A stretch of DNA of 53,707 nt from Bacillota bacterium (GTDB lineage: Bacteria; Bacillota; Limnochordia; Limnochordales; Limnochordaceae): positions 1-53,707 of the forward strand of contig PIUA01000013.1 of NCBI GenBank assembly GCA_017577405.1. Direction: 5' to 3'. The notes under the pieces were generated by a model. It was given only the letters and a program-made list of their open reading frames with translations, was not told the origin of the DNA and ran no database searches. Position numbers and translations under genes: made by a program. This document shows, one piece after another, positions 34,741-45,720 of this stretch (within the stretch, counting starts at the first letter, position 1; each line of letters begins with the position of its first letter).

Positions 34741-35709
34741 GTGGAGTACCGGATCCTGGGCCGGACAGGCCTGCAGGTGTCAGAGATCGGCTTCGGAGCC
34801 TGGGGGATCGGCAAGAGCGAGTGGATCGGCGCGGAGGACGAGGAGTCCCTCCGGGCGCTCCACCGGGCCATCGACTTGGGCGTCACCTTCATCGATACGG
34901 CGCTGGCCTACGGGGACGGGCACAGCGAGCGGCTGGTGGGCCAGGTGGTGCGGGCGCGGACCGAGACGGTCTCGGTGGCCACCAAGGTGCCGCCCATGAA
35001 CCACGAGTGGCCGGCCCGACCCGGCGTGCCCGTGGAGGAGGTCTTCCCCGGCGAGTACATCCGGCGGTGCGCCGAGCAGAGCCTCCGGAACCTGGGCCTG
35101 GAGACCATCGACCTGCTCCAGCTCCACGTCTGGAACGACGAGTGGGTGGGCCAGGGCGACTGGCTGGAGGCGATCGAGCGGCTGAAGGAGCAGGGGAAGA
35201 TCCGCTTCTTCGGGGTCTCCGTCAACGACCACCAGCCGGCCAACGCCCTCAAGCTCATCGAGACCGGGGTGGTGGACACGGTCCAGGTGATCTACAACAT
35301 CTTCGACCAGAGCCCCGAAGATGAGCTTTTCCCCGCCTGCCAGCGGCATCAGGTAGGGGTGATCGTGCGGGTCCCCTTCGATGAGGGCGGCCTGACAGGC
35401 AAGATCACGCCCGAGACCACCTTCCCGCCGGGCGACTTCCGCAACGAGTACTTCGCCGGCGACCGGAAGCGGGAGGTCTTCGAGCGGGTCCAGCGGATCG
35501 CGGCGGACTTGGGCGTCTCCCTGGAGGCCATGCCCGAGATCGCGCTCCGGTTCACCTTGAGCCACCCCGCGGTCTCCACCGTCATCCCCGGCATGCGGAC
35601 CGTCCGGCACGTGGAGCTGAACTGTGCGGCCGGCGACGGGAAGGGCCTGCCGGCCGCACAGGTGGAGGCGCTCCGGAAGCACCGCTGGATCCGGAACTTC
35701 TACGACTGA
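34741..35709 (+). CDS. Aldo/keto reductase
   Basis: This 322-residue NADPH-dependent oxidoreductase of the aldo/keto reductase fold carries the N-terminal [19 protein letters not shown], catalytic Asp and Tyr in [14 protein letters not shown], Lys in SVATKVPP and His in [38 protein letters not shown] and the coenzyme-binding [16 protein letters not shown] follow. GTG 34741 has AAGGAGG 9 bases before it and fits the family start; an ATG at 34720 is possible. It is convergent with acs. The sugar or aldehyde substrate is unknown. Confidence 0.9.
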   Translation: MEYRILGRTGLQVSEIGFGAWGIGKSEWIGAEDEESLRALHRAIDLGVTFIDTALAYGDGHSERLVGQVVRARTETVSVATKVPPMNHEWPARPGVPVEEVFPGEYIRRCAEQSLRNLGLETIDLLQLHVWNDEWVGQGDWLEAIERLKEQGKIRFFGVSVNDHQPANALKLIETGVVDTVQVIYNIFDQSPEDELFPACQRHQVGVIVRVPFDEGGLTGKITPETTFPPGDFRNEYFAGDRKREVFERVQRIAADLGVSLEAMPEIALRFTLSHPAVSTVIPGMRTVRHVELNCAAGDGKGLPAAQVEALRKHRWIRNFYD

Positions 35710-35734
35710 ACCGCTCGGCCCCTCGGCCTGGCGG

Positions 35735-37807
<2,073 letters not shown>

Positions 37808-37870
37808 GCTGCCACCTCCTGAAAGGACCTTCTCGAAAAGTCATATTTCCAGAGAAGAACGACAACGCCT

Positions 37871-37889
37871 CGCGGGGGAGCCACCCGCG
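37871..37889 (-). terminator. Short hairpin after sulP
   Basis: CGCGGG and CCCGCG form a 6-bp stem with a 7-base loop between the sulP stop and the acs start on the minus strand. It may attenuate read-through into acs. Confidence 0.35.
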
Positions 37890-37909
37890 GCCCCGGCCTG
37901 GGGGAAGGC

Positions 37910-39499
37910 TTAGGCCCGCCCCTGGAGCGGCGCGGCCCCAGGGAAGGCCACCGGTTCCCGGGCGTCCTCGTCCTGGCCGCGGGCTGCCTCCGCCTCCGCC
38001 CGGCGCAGGACGGCCTTCAAGCTCCGGCCCACCCGGTGGCGGCACAGGTCATCCAAGACCCCCAGCCGGGCCATCCGCCTGAACAGGGGGCCCCGGACCC
38101 CGGCGATGTAGAGGCTCTTGCCCGACCGCTCCAGGTCCTGGGCGAGCCGCTTGAGCATGAGGAGGCCCGACTCGTCCACGGCCGTCACCGCGGCAAGATC
38201 CAGCACCAGCACGGGCTTGGTCACCTGCTCCACCTGCCGGCGCAGCTTCTCCACGCCCACGAAGAAGAGGGGCCCCCGGAGGATGATCAGCTGCACGTCC
38301 GGGTGGCGGGGCACCACGGGGCGGGGCAGGGCGGGCACCGTGCCGGAGCGGGGGGTTTCCAGCCAAGGCGAGGCGAGCTCCGCCACGGTGAAGAGGGCGG
38401 CCAAGGCCAGCCCGCCGGCGACCGCCACCGTCAGGTCCTGGAGCACCGTCAAGACCAGGGTCAGTCCCAGGGTCGCGCCGTAGGTCCAGCGGGTCCTGGG
38501 CAGCAGGCGCAGGCCCTCCAGGTCCACCATGCCCACGGCCGTCACCATCAGGATCCCCGCCAAGGCGGCCAGGGGGATCCGGGCCGCCCAGGGGCCCAGG
38601 AGGACCATGATGATCAAGAGCACCACCGAGTGGACCATGCCCGACAGGCGGGTGTGGGCGCCGCTCTTGGCGTTGACGGCCGTCCGGGCGATGGCGCCCG
38701 TCACGGGGACGCCACCCACCAGGGCCGCGGTTAGGTTCCCCAGGCCCTGGCCGATCAGCTCCCGGTTCCCGTCATGGCGAGTGCCCGTCATGAAGTCGGC
38801 CACCTCCGCGGAGAGCAGGGCTTCAATGCTCCCCAGGAGGCAGATGGAGATGGCGGGTCCCATCAGCTCACCCACCGCGCCCAGCTGGTCCAGGGGCAGG
38901 GAGGGCCGCGGCAGGCCGGCGGGGATGGCCCCCACCAGGTGGGGGGTGTGGATGAAAAGCTCGTTCACCAGGACCGCCGCGCCCAGCCCCCACAAGGAGG
39001 CGGGGATGGGCGTCTTCACCCGCTTGGCCAGAAGCATGACCCCGACGGTCACCAGGGCGATGAGGGGCTCCTGGCCCGCGGCCTCCAGCTGGGAGAGGAA
39101 GAGGAGGGTAGCGATCCCGGTGGTGAAGCCTGAGATGACCGGCTGGGGGAGGTACTTGACAAAGCGGCCCAGGCGGAAGAGGCCCAACAGGATCTGCAGG
39201 ACCCCGGCCATGGCCCCCGCCAGGAGCATCCCCTCCACCCCGTAGCGGGAGACCACGTCGACCAAGATCACCGTCATGGCGCCGGTGGGTCCGCTGATCT
39301 GATACTCGCTCCCTCCGAACAGGGAGGTTACAAAGCCGGCAAAGATGGCGGCGTACAAACCGGCGGCAGCTCCCGCGCCGCTTCCGATCCCGAAGGCCAT
39401 CGCCAGCGGGAGGGCCACCACGGCCACGCTGAGACCGGCCATCACGTCCCCGCGGAGACGCTCCCAACGGAGACGACTCGAAAGGGTCAAAGGCGTCAC
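37910..39499 (-). CDS. SulP family anion transporter with STAS domain
   Basis: This 529-residue membrane transporter of the SLC26/SulP family moves sulfate, bicarbonate or related anions. About 11-12 hydrophobic segments cover residues 15-385, including VVALPLAMAFGIGSGAGAAAG, SGPTGAMTVIL and the conserved GGVPVTGAIARTAVNAKSGA. A cytoplasmic STAS domain (about 405-500) has the LDLAAVTAVDESGLLMLKRL block. GTG 39499 has GAGG immediately beside it. TTG 39490 would place GAGGTG 5 bases upstream and may be the true start. The gene is preceded by a c-di-AMP riboswitch and terminator, so its expression is probably set by that second messenger. The substrate is not determined. Confidence 0.9.
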   Translation of the reverse strand: MTPLTLSSRLRWERLRGDVMAGLSVAVVALPLAMAFGIGSGAGAAAGLYAAIFAGFVTSLFGGSEYQISGPTGAMTVILVDVVSRYGVEGMLLAGAMAGVLQILLGLFRLGRFVKYLPQPVISGFTTGIATLLFLSQLEAAGQEPLIALVTVGVMLLAKRVKTPIPASLWGLGAAVLVNELFIHTPHLVGAIPAGLPRPSLPLDQLGAVGELMGPAISICLLGSIEALLSAEVADFMTGTRHDGNRELIGQGLGNLTAALVGGVPVTGAIARTAVNAKSGAHTRLSGMVHSVVLLIIMVLLGPWAARIPLAALAGILMVTAVGMVDLEGLRLLPRTRWTYGATLGLTLVLTVLQDLTVAVAGGLALAALFTVAELASPWLETPRSGTVPALPRPVVPRHPDVQLIILRGPLFFVGVEKLRRQVEQVTKPVLVLDLAAVTAVDESGLLMLKRLAQDLERSGKSLYIAGVRGPLFRRMARLGVLDDLCRHRVGRSLKAVLRRAEAEAARGQDEDAREPVAFPGAAPLQGRA

Positions 39500-39604
39500 C
39501 TCGTCATGTCGTCGATGATGCAGTCGATGATGTGCCTCAGGATGAACGTCCTTCAGGCATCAGGAACAGACCGGGGACCCACGGAAGGCGGTCGGGCTGG
39601 AAAG

Positions 39605-39650
39605 AAAAAAGCGCATGCCCAGCCCGCAAAACCAGGCTGACCATCCGCTT
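39605..39650 (-). terminator. Intrinsic terminator downstream of the riboswitch
   Basis: On the minus strand an 18-position stem (from 39650 to 39633, paired with 39626 to 39609) has only two G-G mismatches, a GTTTTG loop and a run of six T directly after. It is the only strong hairpin-plus-T-run terminator in the window. Its 5' base (AAGCG, 39650-39646) is the same segment that would close riboswitch stem P1, so the two structures may compete. Confidence 0.85.
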
Positions 39651-39794
39651 GGTCACTCCTACGGGGTTAGCTGACGGGCTCGGGTCACCAAGTGGCCCTA
39701 CCTGACCAGGCCAGGATTCACCCCAGAGACGTGTGGGTCCCCCGCGCCCGGGGACGGGCTTCGGAGATGGGTTTCCTCGATGAATCAAAGCGTC
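39646..39794 (-). ncRNA. Cyclic di-AMP riboswitch (ydaO-yuaA type)
   Basis: The leader of sulP shows the conserved blocks of the ydaO-yuaA class in order on the minus strand. These are CGCTTTGATTC (39792-39782), GGGGGACCCAC (39743-39733), GGGGTGAATCC (39724-39714), a GGTAGGGC element, and CCCGTCAGCTAACCCCGT (39678-39661), ending at AAGCG (39650-39646), which can pair with CGCTT as P1. These blocks are highly diagnostic of the c-di-AMP aptamer. In this class ligand binding usually lowers expression. Here the P1 3' strand coincides with the base of the terminator, so the direction of control should be tested. Confidence 0.87.
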
Positions 39795-39798
39795 TTCT

Positions 39799-39826
39799 AG
39801 TCTACCATGCCTGGGAGGAAAATCAA
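39799..39826 (-). promoter_or_regulatory. Sigma-A-like promoter of the riboswitch-sulP transcript
   Basis: On the minus strand TTGATT (39826-39821) and TAGACT (39804-39799) are separated by 16 bases. The expected start, about 7 bases after the -10, falls at the first bases of the riboswitch (near 39792), which fits well. Confidence 0.7.
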
Positions 39827-39943
39827 GGAGCGGTGGAGGTTCTGGGCCGCCGGCACCCGGCGGCCCACGGCCAGCGTGGTCCTCCCGGCCACGGGCCTCC
39901 CGCCACCACCCCCGCCTGCCCGAGGGGCGCTTCCGGCGGTCTG

Positions 39944-40648
39944 CTACGCCCCCTCGGCCAACCGTTCCTCCAGTTGGGCCATGATCTTCACCGAACTGCT
40001 GGCCCCGATCCGGGTGGCCCCAGCGTCGAGCATGGCCAGCACCGTTTCAATGTCCCGGATGCCGCCCGAGGCCTTCACCCCCACCTGGTCGCCGACGGCC
40101 CGCCGCATGAGCCGCACGTCGTGGAGGGTGGCGCCGCCGCTGCCGAACCCGGTGGAGGTCTTGACGAAGGCCGCTCCCGCGTCCACCGCCAAACGGCAGG
40201 CCGTCCGCTTCTCCTCGTCGGTCAGGTAGCAGGTCTCCAGGATCACCTTGACCGCCTTGGGCGCCGCGGCCCGGACCACCTCCTGGATGTCCCGCTGGGC
40301 GAGCTCCAGATCGCCGGACTTGATGGCCCCCAGGTTGAGCACCATGTCGATCTCCTCGGCCCCCTGCTCCACCGCTTCCGCCGCCTCATGGACCTTGGTG
40401 GCGGTGGTGGTGGCCCCCAGGGGAAAGCCCACCACGGTGCAGACGGCGATGCCGGTGCCGGCCAGCTCCTGGGCGGCCAGCTTCACGTAGCTGGGGTTGA
40501 CGCAGACGCTGAAGAAGCCGTGCTCCACCGCCTCCCGGCAGACCTTCCGGATCCCTTCCACATCAGCCCGGGGATCGAGCAGGGTGTGATCAATGGTCCG
40601 TGCGATCTCGGCTTTGCTGGGTAACGCAGCCTGGTTGGCCGCTGCCAT
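39944..40648 (-). CDS. deoC: Deoxyribose-phosphate aldolase
   Basis: This 234-residue class I aldolase splits 2-deoxyribose-5-phosphate into glyceraldehyde-3-phosphate and acetaldehyde. The N-terminal [15 protein letters not shown] and [16 protein letters not shown] are family blocks. Catalytic residues are Asp101 (EEIDMVLN), the Schiff-base Lys163 in [14 protein letters not shown] and Lys192 in VKASGGIRD. It is 28 bases downstream of the SorC-family regulator on the same strand, as dra follows deoR in Bacillus subtilis, which suggests control by deoxyribose-5-phosphate or another sugar phosphate. Confidence 0.95.
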   Translation of the reverse strand: MAAANQAALPSKAEIARTIDHTLLDPRADVEGIRKVCREAVEHGFFSVCVNPSYVKLAAQELAGTGIAVCTVVGFPLGATTTATKVHEAAEAVEQGAEEIDMVLNLGAIKSGDLELAQRDIQEVVRAAAPKAVKVILETCYLTDEEKRTACRLAVDAGAAFVKTSTGFGSGGATLHDVRLMRRAVGDQVGVKASGGIRDIETVLAMLDAGATRIGASSSVKIMAQLEERLAEGA

Positions 40649-40676
40649 TGGTCCTTCGCCTCCCTTTGGGTCTCCC

Positions 40677-41645
40677 TTAGGCCGTCTCCTGGCGACCGGC
40701 CTTGACCAACTCCAACGCGGTAAACTGGTCCGTCACCAAGGTGTTGAAGTAGCCGCCGAGGAGGCCGCCGCGGATGGCCTGGCGCTTCTCCACGCCCCCA
40801 GCCACGGCAATGGCGTACCGCTTCTCTTTCAACTCGGCGAGTTCGATGCCAATGGTCCGGCTGTCCAGCTCCCGGTCACAGATCTGGCCCCGGCTGTCGT
40901 AGTAGCGGCCGATGACGTCCCCGACCGCGCCCCGCAGCTGGAGCTGCTGGAGCTCGTGGAGCTGGAGGTAGCCGCTCTGGACCAAGACCGACTCGACCCC
41001 GATGACCCCCACGCTGAACAAGGCGACGGACGCGTTCCGGGCCAGGTCCAGCACCGTCTTGGTGGCCGGATCGCTCTCCAGCTCCCGGCGTAAGGCGGGC
41101 ATCCGCACAATGGCCGGAACCGGCAGCACGTAGGCGGTGGCCCCGAAGGCCTGCGCAAACCGCCCCGTGACGTAGTTGGGGTAACCAGGCAGGTCGGCCC
41201 GGTTCAACCCCCCGTTCAGCTGGACGACCGAGACCCCTCGCTTGGTCATGGGGTGGAGGCGGCGGGCGATCTCGCCCATGGTTCGCCCCCAGGAGACGCC
41301 CACGATGTCGTTGTCCCGCACCACATCGGCTAGGAGGCCCACCACCGCCTGGGCGAGCAGCGGCCGAACGGCCGGTTCCGATTCCAGTTCCGTGGGCACG
41401 ACGATGGCCTCTTTGAGGCCGTAGGTCTCCTTCAGCGCCTGGCTCAGCTTCTCCGCCCGCTCCGTGGGATCATGGATCACCACGGTGACGATGCCCCGTT
41501 CCCGCGCCTCGCGCAGCATGCGGGAGACGGTGCTCCGGGACGTTCCAATCCGCTTGGCGATCTCACCCTGGCTCAAGCCGTGGTCGTAGGCGAGACGGGC
41601 GACTTTGACCAGAACTTCCACCCGCTGTTCTCCTGCTGTGGTCAC
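40677..41645 (-). CDS. SorC/DeoR-type sugar-binding transcriptional regulator
   Basis: This 322-residue regulator has an N-terminal helix-turn-helix (about 8-50: [21 protein letters not shown]) and a SorC sugar-phosphate-binding domain (about 60-315, with [15 protein letters not shown] and VVQLNGGL). This family includes B. subtilis DeoR and CggR, which release DNA on binding a phosphorylated sugar. GTG 41645 has AGGTGG 6 bases upstream. It is divergent from the dehydrogenase/ABC/kinase operon and upstream of deoC, so it probably controls both sides from the 375-base gap. Confidence 0.9.
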   Translation of the reverse strand: MTTAGEQRVEVLVKVARLAYDHGLSQGEIAKRIGTSRSTVSRMLREARERGIVTVVIHDPTERAEKLSQALKETYGLKEAIVVPTELESEPAVRPLLAQAVVGLLADVVRDNDIVGVSWGRTMGEIARRLHPMTKRGVSVVQLNGGLNRADLPGYPNYVTGRFAQAFGATAYVLPVPAIVRMPALRRELESDPATKTVLDLARNASVALFSVGVIGVESVLVQSGYLQLHELQQLQLRGAVGDVIGRYYDSRGQICDRELDSRTIGIELAELKEKRYAIAVAGGVEKRQAIRGGLLGGYFNTLVTDQFTALELVKAGRQETA

Positions 41646-41728
41646 TGAGCCACCTGCTTTCCGTCGCTGGCCCGTGGTCGGATGCTCTGCATGGGGACCA
41701 AAATCGAAGCTGCCGTTCCCCGTTTGCC

Positions 41729-41734
41729 ATTATA
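41729..41734 (-). promoter_or_regulatory. -10 element for the SorC-deoC transcript
   Basis: The minus strand reads TATAAT here, 84 bases before the regulator start, in a locally AT-richer stretch. The -35 position 17 bases upstream (CCTGCA/CTGCAG) is weak. Confidence 0.45.
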
Positions 41735-41864
41735 CCGACAACCCGCTCGTCTGCAGGTGGCCGGGGGCCGGAAGCCCCAAGTTCCCCCTTGTGAAAAAAC
41801 GTGCAATCCTATCCGGACAAAAAATGCATTCGCCGGAAGGAAGTTGAACCCTCTTCGTCGAACA

Positions 41865-41892
41865 GTGCAACACAGATCAAATCAGGTTGCAC
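41865..41892. promoter_or_regulatory. Candidate SorC-family operator
   Basis: GTGCAAC and GTTGCAC form a perfect 7-bp inverted repeat with a 14-base AT-rich spacer in the divergent region. A related half-site GTGCAAT stands at 41801-41807. Length and position suit a SorC-family tetramer that loops between sites. The promoter of the plus-strand operon could not be fixed. The rest of the 41646-42020 gap holds no gene. Confidence 0.55.
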
Positions 41893-42020
41893 AGTTTTGC
41901 AGCGACCGCTCGCTCCGGGAGGTGCGGGGCGCCAGGCGGGGCGGCCCGCAGCCGGGAGGGTCGGAGCCAGTCCGTCTGGCTTTTCCAGCGGGAGTCACGT
42001 GAAGAGGGAGTTGGGTGCCA

Positions 42021-43049
42021 ATGAAAGCCGCTGTTCTTCATGGACCAGGGGATCTCCGTTACGAGGACGTGCCAGACCCTGCCCCGGGGCCGGGCGAGGT
42101 GCTGGTCCGGGTGCGCCGGGCCAGCGTGTGTGGTTCGGACATCTACCGCATTACCGGACCGGGCGGCGCCTACCACTACCCGCTGATTCCGGGCCATGAG
42201 TTTTCTGGGGAGGTTGTGGGCGCGGGGCGGGATGGGCAACGGGTGACGGTGATCCCGCTCATCCCCTGCCGCCAGTGCGAGCCCTGCGAGCGGGGGCAGT
42301 ACAACCTGTGCGACCGGTACTCCTACCTGGGTTCCCGCCGGGATGGGGGGTTTGCCGAGTACGTGGCCGTGCCCGAGGCCAACCTGCTGCCCGTCCCGGA
42401 CTCGGTGGAGTTTGAAGAGGCGGCGACGGTGGAGGCCGCTGGCGGCGCCCTCCACACCATCCGGCGGGCCAGCGTGCAGCCCGGCGCCCGAGTGGCCATC
42501 TTCGGAGCGGGCCCCATCGGCCTTTGCGCCACCCAGTGGGCGCTTCTGCTGGGGGCCAAGCAGGTGATCGTCGTCGAGCCCGTGGAGCGGAAGCGCCAGC
42601 TGGCCATGGAGCTGGGCGCTTCGGCCACCATCGACCCGACCGAGGGTTCGGCGGCTGACATGATTCGCGAGTTGACCGACGGGGAGGGCGTCGATGCGGC
42701 GCTCGAGTTTTCGGGGAGCCCCGGCGGCCAGTCGGAGTGCATTGCGGCCCTGAAGAAGCGGGGGGTGGCGGTCTTCTACGGGATCAGCCACCGGGGCCTC
42801 GAGCTCTCGCCCGCCCACGTCGACCGCATCCTGCGGCACGAGTTGACGGTGCGGGGTTCGTGGAACGCCGACTTCAGCGCCACCGCCTCCAACGACTGGC
42901 GCATTGCCCTGGACTTCATCGCCCGTGGCCGTCTTCGGACGCGCCCGTTGATCACCCATCGCTTCCCGCTCTCCGAAGCCCCGTCGGTCTTTCACCAATT
43001 GGCCCAGCCGGGTCACGAGATGATCAAGGTCGTCTTCGAGGTCGCCTAG
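42021..43049 (+). CDS. Zinc-dependent polyol dehydrogenase, GatD-like
   Basis: This 342-residue medium-chain dehydrogenase probably oxidises a polyol or polyol phosphate with NAD. The catalytic zinc ligands lie in SVCGSD and PGHEFSGEV. The structural zinc Cys quartet is in PCRQCEPCERGQYNLC. YLGSRRDGGFAEYVAVPEAN resembles galactitol-1-phosphate dehydrogenase GatD closely. The NAD motif is FGAGPIGLCATQWALLLGA. The usual Glu-Pro near residue 138 is Glu-Ala. ATG 42021 is chosen; GTG 42015 would add two residues. It is the first gene of an operon that is then badly damaged. Confidence 0.9.
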   Translation: MKAAVLHGPGDLRYEDVPDPAPGPGEVLVRVRRASVCGSDIYRITGPGGAYHYPLIPGHEFSGEVVGAGRDGQRVTVIPLIPCRQCEPCERGQYNLCDRYSYLGSRRDGGFAEYVAVPEANLLPVPDSVEFEEAATVEAAGGALHTIRRASVQPGARVAIFGAGPIGLCATQWALLLGAKQVIVVEPVERKRQLAMELGASATIDPTEGSAADMIRELTDGEGVDAALEFSGSPGGQSECIAALKKRGVAVFYGISHRGLELSPAHVDRILRHELTVRGSWNADFSATASNDWRIALDFIARGRLRTRPLITHRFPLSEAPSVFHQLAQPGHEMIKVVFEVA

Positions 43050-43058
43050 CCTGATCGG

Positions 43059-44093
43059 GTGAGGCCCTCGGGACGGCGGTCGGCTGGGCGGGGTCTTCCG
43101 GGGAGCGGAGCACCTGACATTTTCCCCGGAGACTTCGGGCCGTACTGGGTCATCGACAACACCCCGATGTCCGACTACCAGACCTTCTTCCCGCTGGCCA
43201 TCCTCTTCCAGAAGATGCGGGAGCACAACCGGACCAAGCTCCTCCACCTGCAGGCCAGCAAGACCAACGCCACCATCTCCCAGGTCTACATCAACCTGGG
43301 CGTCCTGCAGGCCTGGACCCGCTACCCGGAGATGCAGGTCCTCGGCCACCAGTGGGCTGAGTGGAACTACGAGGGTGGCCGCGGGGCGGCGGAGGCGGCC
43401 CTCGCTGTCCGGCAGGACTATGAGGGTCTGTGGGGCGCCAACGACTCGGTGACCACCGGCGCGGTGCGGGCCTTTGAGGACCGGGGGATTCAGATCGGCC
43501 CGTGGGCCGCATCCCGAGACATGGAGCTGACCACCGCCCAGGAGATCCTGGATGGGAACTTCCTGGTGACGGCCGGCTTCGCGATCCCCTACTTCGGCGG
43601 GCGGCTGGTCCCGATGCTCTACGACATGGCTGTCGGTGCCTGGTATCCCAAGGAAGAGGAGATGATCCAGACCGGCACCATCGACGTCTACGGCGCGCCG
43701 GGCGAGGTGGAGCGTCTCGTCAAGAACGCGGGCCTCGACCAGCACCCGAACCTGCGCATCGGGCCGCTGAAGGAGAACATGGAACAGATCCTCATGGAGA
43801 TGAAGAAGCCGAACCCGCAGTATCCGTACGACTTCCGCTTGATGTCGTACCAGAAGACCAAGGAGCTCGGGAAGGCTTACGACCGGCACGCTGGCGCGGG
43901 CACGGAGCTCGGCTCGCACGACTTCCTCTACCCGGCGCGGTTGGAGAAGTTCGGGAGCCTCGCGGCGTTCAAGGCCTTTGTGCAGGGCCTCTACGACTAC
44001 TTCCTGGACTTCAGCATCGACACCTGGGATCAGGCGGAGCGGTTCATCGCGAGCCTGCCGCCGGAGGTCAAGATCGAGCCGATCTGGTCCTAA
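43059..44093 (+). pseudogene. Sugar ABC transporter substrate-binding protein, 5'-truncated
   Basis: From about residue 20 of this frame the product matches the second part of a periplasmic-binding-protein-type sugar receptor (WVIDNTPMSDYQTFFPLAIL, LYDMAVGAWYP and a long C-terminal extension). The signal peptide, the lipobox and most of the first lobe are absent. The first 18 or so residues (MRPSGRRSAGRGLPGSG) look like random GC-rich translation. The junction is therefore near 43110-43125, 60-75 bases after the dehydrogenase stop. The remaining frame is intact over 320 codons, which suggests a recent deletion or an assembly join. It cannot be exported as it stands. Confidence 0.8.
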
Positions 44094-44123
44094 GCCAGCG
44101 ACGTTCTGGAGTGCATGGGCATC

Positions 44124-44153
44124 GCTCGGGGGCCAATCTTTTGGCCCCCGAGC
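44124..44153 (+). terminator. Perfect 13-bp hairpin between binding-protein and ATPase genes
   Basis: GCTCGGGGGCCAA and TTGGCCCCCGAGC pair perfectly around TCTT. Such hairpins after binding-protein genes often stabilise the upstream message and lower expression of the downstream transporter genes. No T tract follows, so full termination is unlikely. Confidence 0.6.
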
Positions 44154-44185
44154 ACCTGGCTGATACGTTGGGGGGTACATAGAGC

Positions 44186-45559
44186 TTGGTCGCGCCCGAG
44201 CGGAGTAACGGTCTGGCTGCTGGCCCCGTCCTGGAGGCGCGGAACGTCAGCAAGACCTTCGACGGAACCATCCGCGCCCTGCAAAACGTGAGTGTGACCA
44301 TCAACGAGGGCGAGATCGTCGGGGTGCTGGGCGAAAATGGCGCCGGCAAGTCCACCCTGATGAAGATCCTGGGCGGGGTGTACCCGCCTGATGAAGGGAC
44401 GTGGATCTACCGGGGCCAGGAGGAGCCCTTCCCCACAGACCCGGCGGAAGCCGCCGAGCGGGGGATCGCCGTCGTCCACCAAGAGCGGGGTATTGTCCCG
44501 GCCCTCAAGGTCTTTGAGTACCTCTTCCTGGGGCACGAGGAGCTGAAGCATGCCGGGGCCCGCATCATGGATGCGGCGGCCATGCGGGAGCAGTCGGCGG
44601 CGCTCCTGGACGAGTTCGGCATCGACGTGGACGCGGACGCCTTTCTCTACGACGTCCCTCCCGCGGCCCAGAAAATGATCGAGATCGCCCGGGCTGTCGC
44701 CCTCATCCGGAGGAAGAAGTCGAGCCCGGAACGCTACCCCATCGTCATTCTGGACGAGCCCACCGCGCCACTGAGCCCTGAGGAGCGGGAGCTCCTCTTC
44801 GGCTACCTGGAGCGGCTGAAGGCGCGGAGCAGCTTCGTCCTGGTCACCCACAACCTGGGCGAGGTGATCCGGCTCTGCGACCGGGTCTACGTCCTCCGGG
44901 ACGGCCAAGAGGTGGCCGCCTACTCCATCCAAGAGGACCAGGTGACCGAGCGGGACCTGATCACCGCCGTCGCGGGGGCCAAGGCGAGTGAGATCCTGGC
45001 CGAACCGGGGAGCACGTGCCCGCCTGATGCAGAGGTCATCCTCGAGGTCCGGAACTTGAGCCGGGCGCGGGCGTACACGGACATCTCCTTCCAGCTCCGG
45101 GAGGGCGAGTGTGTGGGGCTGTACCGGCCCAAGGGGTGCGGGAAGGCCGAGGTGCTCCGGACCCTGGCTGGCCTGCTCCCCTTCGATGAAGGATCCCTTC
45201 TCATCCAGGGGCAGGCAGCCCGGGCCAGCGAAGGCGTTCCCACCCGCCTGCGCAAGGGCGTGGGCTACTTCACCGGGGAGTTCGAACGGGAGCTCTTCTT
45301 CAACCTCCCTGTGGCGGCCAACGTTTCCATTATCAACATGAGCAAGATCGCGCAGCGGTTGGGCTTCCTCAACCTTCGCCACGAGCAGGAGATGGCCCAC
45401 CGGGTGATCGAGCGCTTGCGGGTGAAGGCGGCCCATCCCAGGGGATCGTGCCGGCCGCTCAGCGGTGGGAACAAGCAGAAGGTCTCCTTGGGGCGCTGGC
45501 TGGAGCGGCGGCCCAAGATCCTCCTCCTGGAGAACCCCACCATCGGCGTGGACGTGGGA
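44186..45559 (+). pseudogene. Sugar ABC transporter ATP-binding protein (RbsA/MglA type), 3'-truncated
   Basis: This is a duplicated sugar-import ATPase. Domain 1 has Walker A GENGAGKSTLMKILGG, a weak signature (VPPAAQKMIEIARAV) and Walker B IVILDEPTAPLSPEE. Domain 2 has a degenerate first P-loop (YRPKGCGKAEVLRTL), the signature LSGGNKQKVSLGRWL and LLLENPTIGVDVG. Native sequence stops at about codon 458, just after the D-loop. The H-loop His and the last 40 or so residues are missing, and the frame runs on as unrelated translation to 46009, inside the kinase gene. The start is TTG 44186, with GGGGGG upstream. No permease gene follows, so the transporter is not functional here. Confidence 0.82.
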
Positions 45560-45560
45560 T

Positions 45561-45683
45561 GGGGCTGTCCCCGTCGGGAGGCTGGTCACCAGCGTCCTCC
45601 CGCTGGATCAGGTGCAGGAGGCCTTCGAGCGGGCCAGCAGCGGTTCCGAGCTCAAGGTTGTGGCCCGTCCCCAGATCCGTTAA
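45561..45683 (+). pseudogene. C-terminal remnant of a second zinc-type alcohol dehydrogenase
   Basis: Joined directly to the truncated ATPase, in another reading frame, are the last 40 codons of a medium-chain dehydrogenase: VGRLVTSVLPLDQVQEAFER, then a short tail ending in VVARPQIR and TAA at 45681-45683. This LPLDQVQEAFERA pattern is the usual C-terminal block of sorbitol- or threonine-dehydrogenase-like enzymes. The join near 45559-45566 implies that the ATPase end, the permease gene and most of this dehydrogenase were lost together. Confidence 0.75.
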
Positions 45684-45720
45684 CGAGCGAGTTCCGTTTG
45701 AAGGGCGGGGGTGAAGGAAG

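Noticed and set aside
37840..37870. TTGTCG and TATGAC as a promoter for acs
   Set aside because: Spacing is only 14 bases and no better pairing was found.
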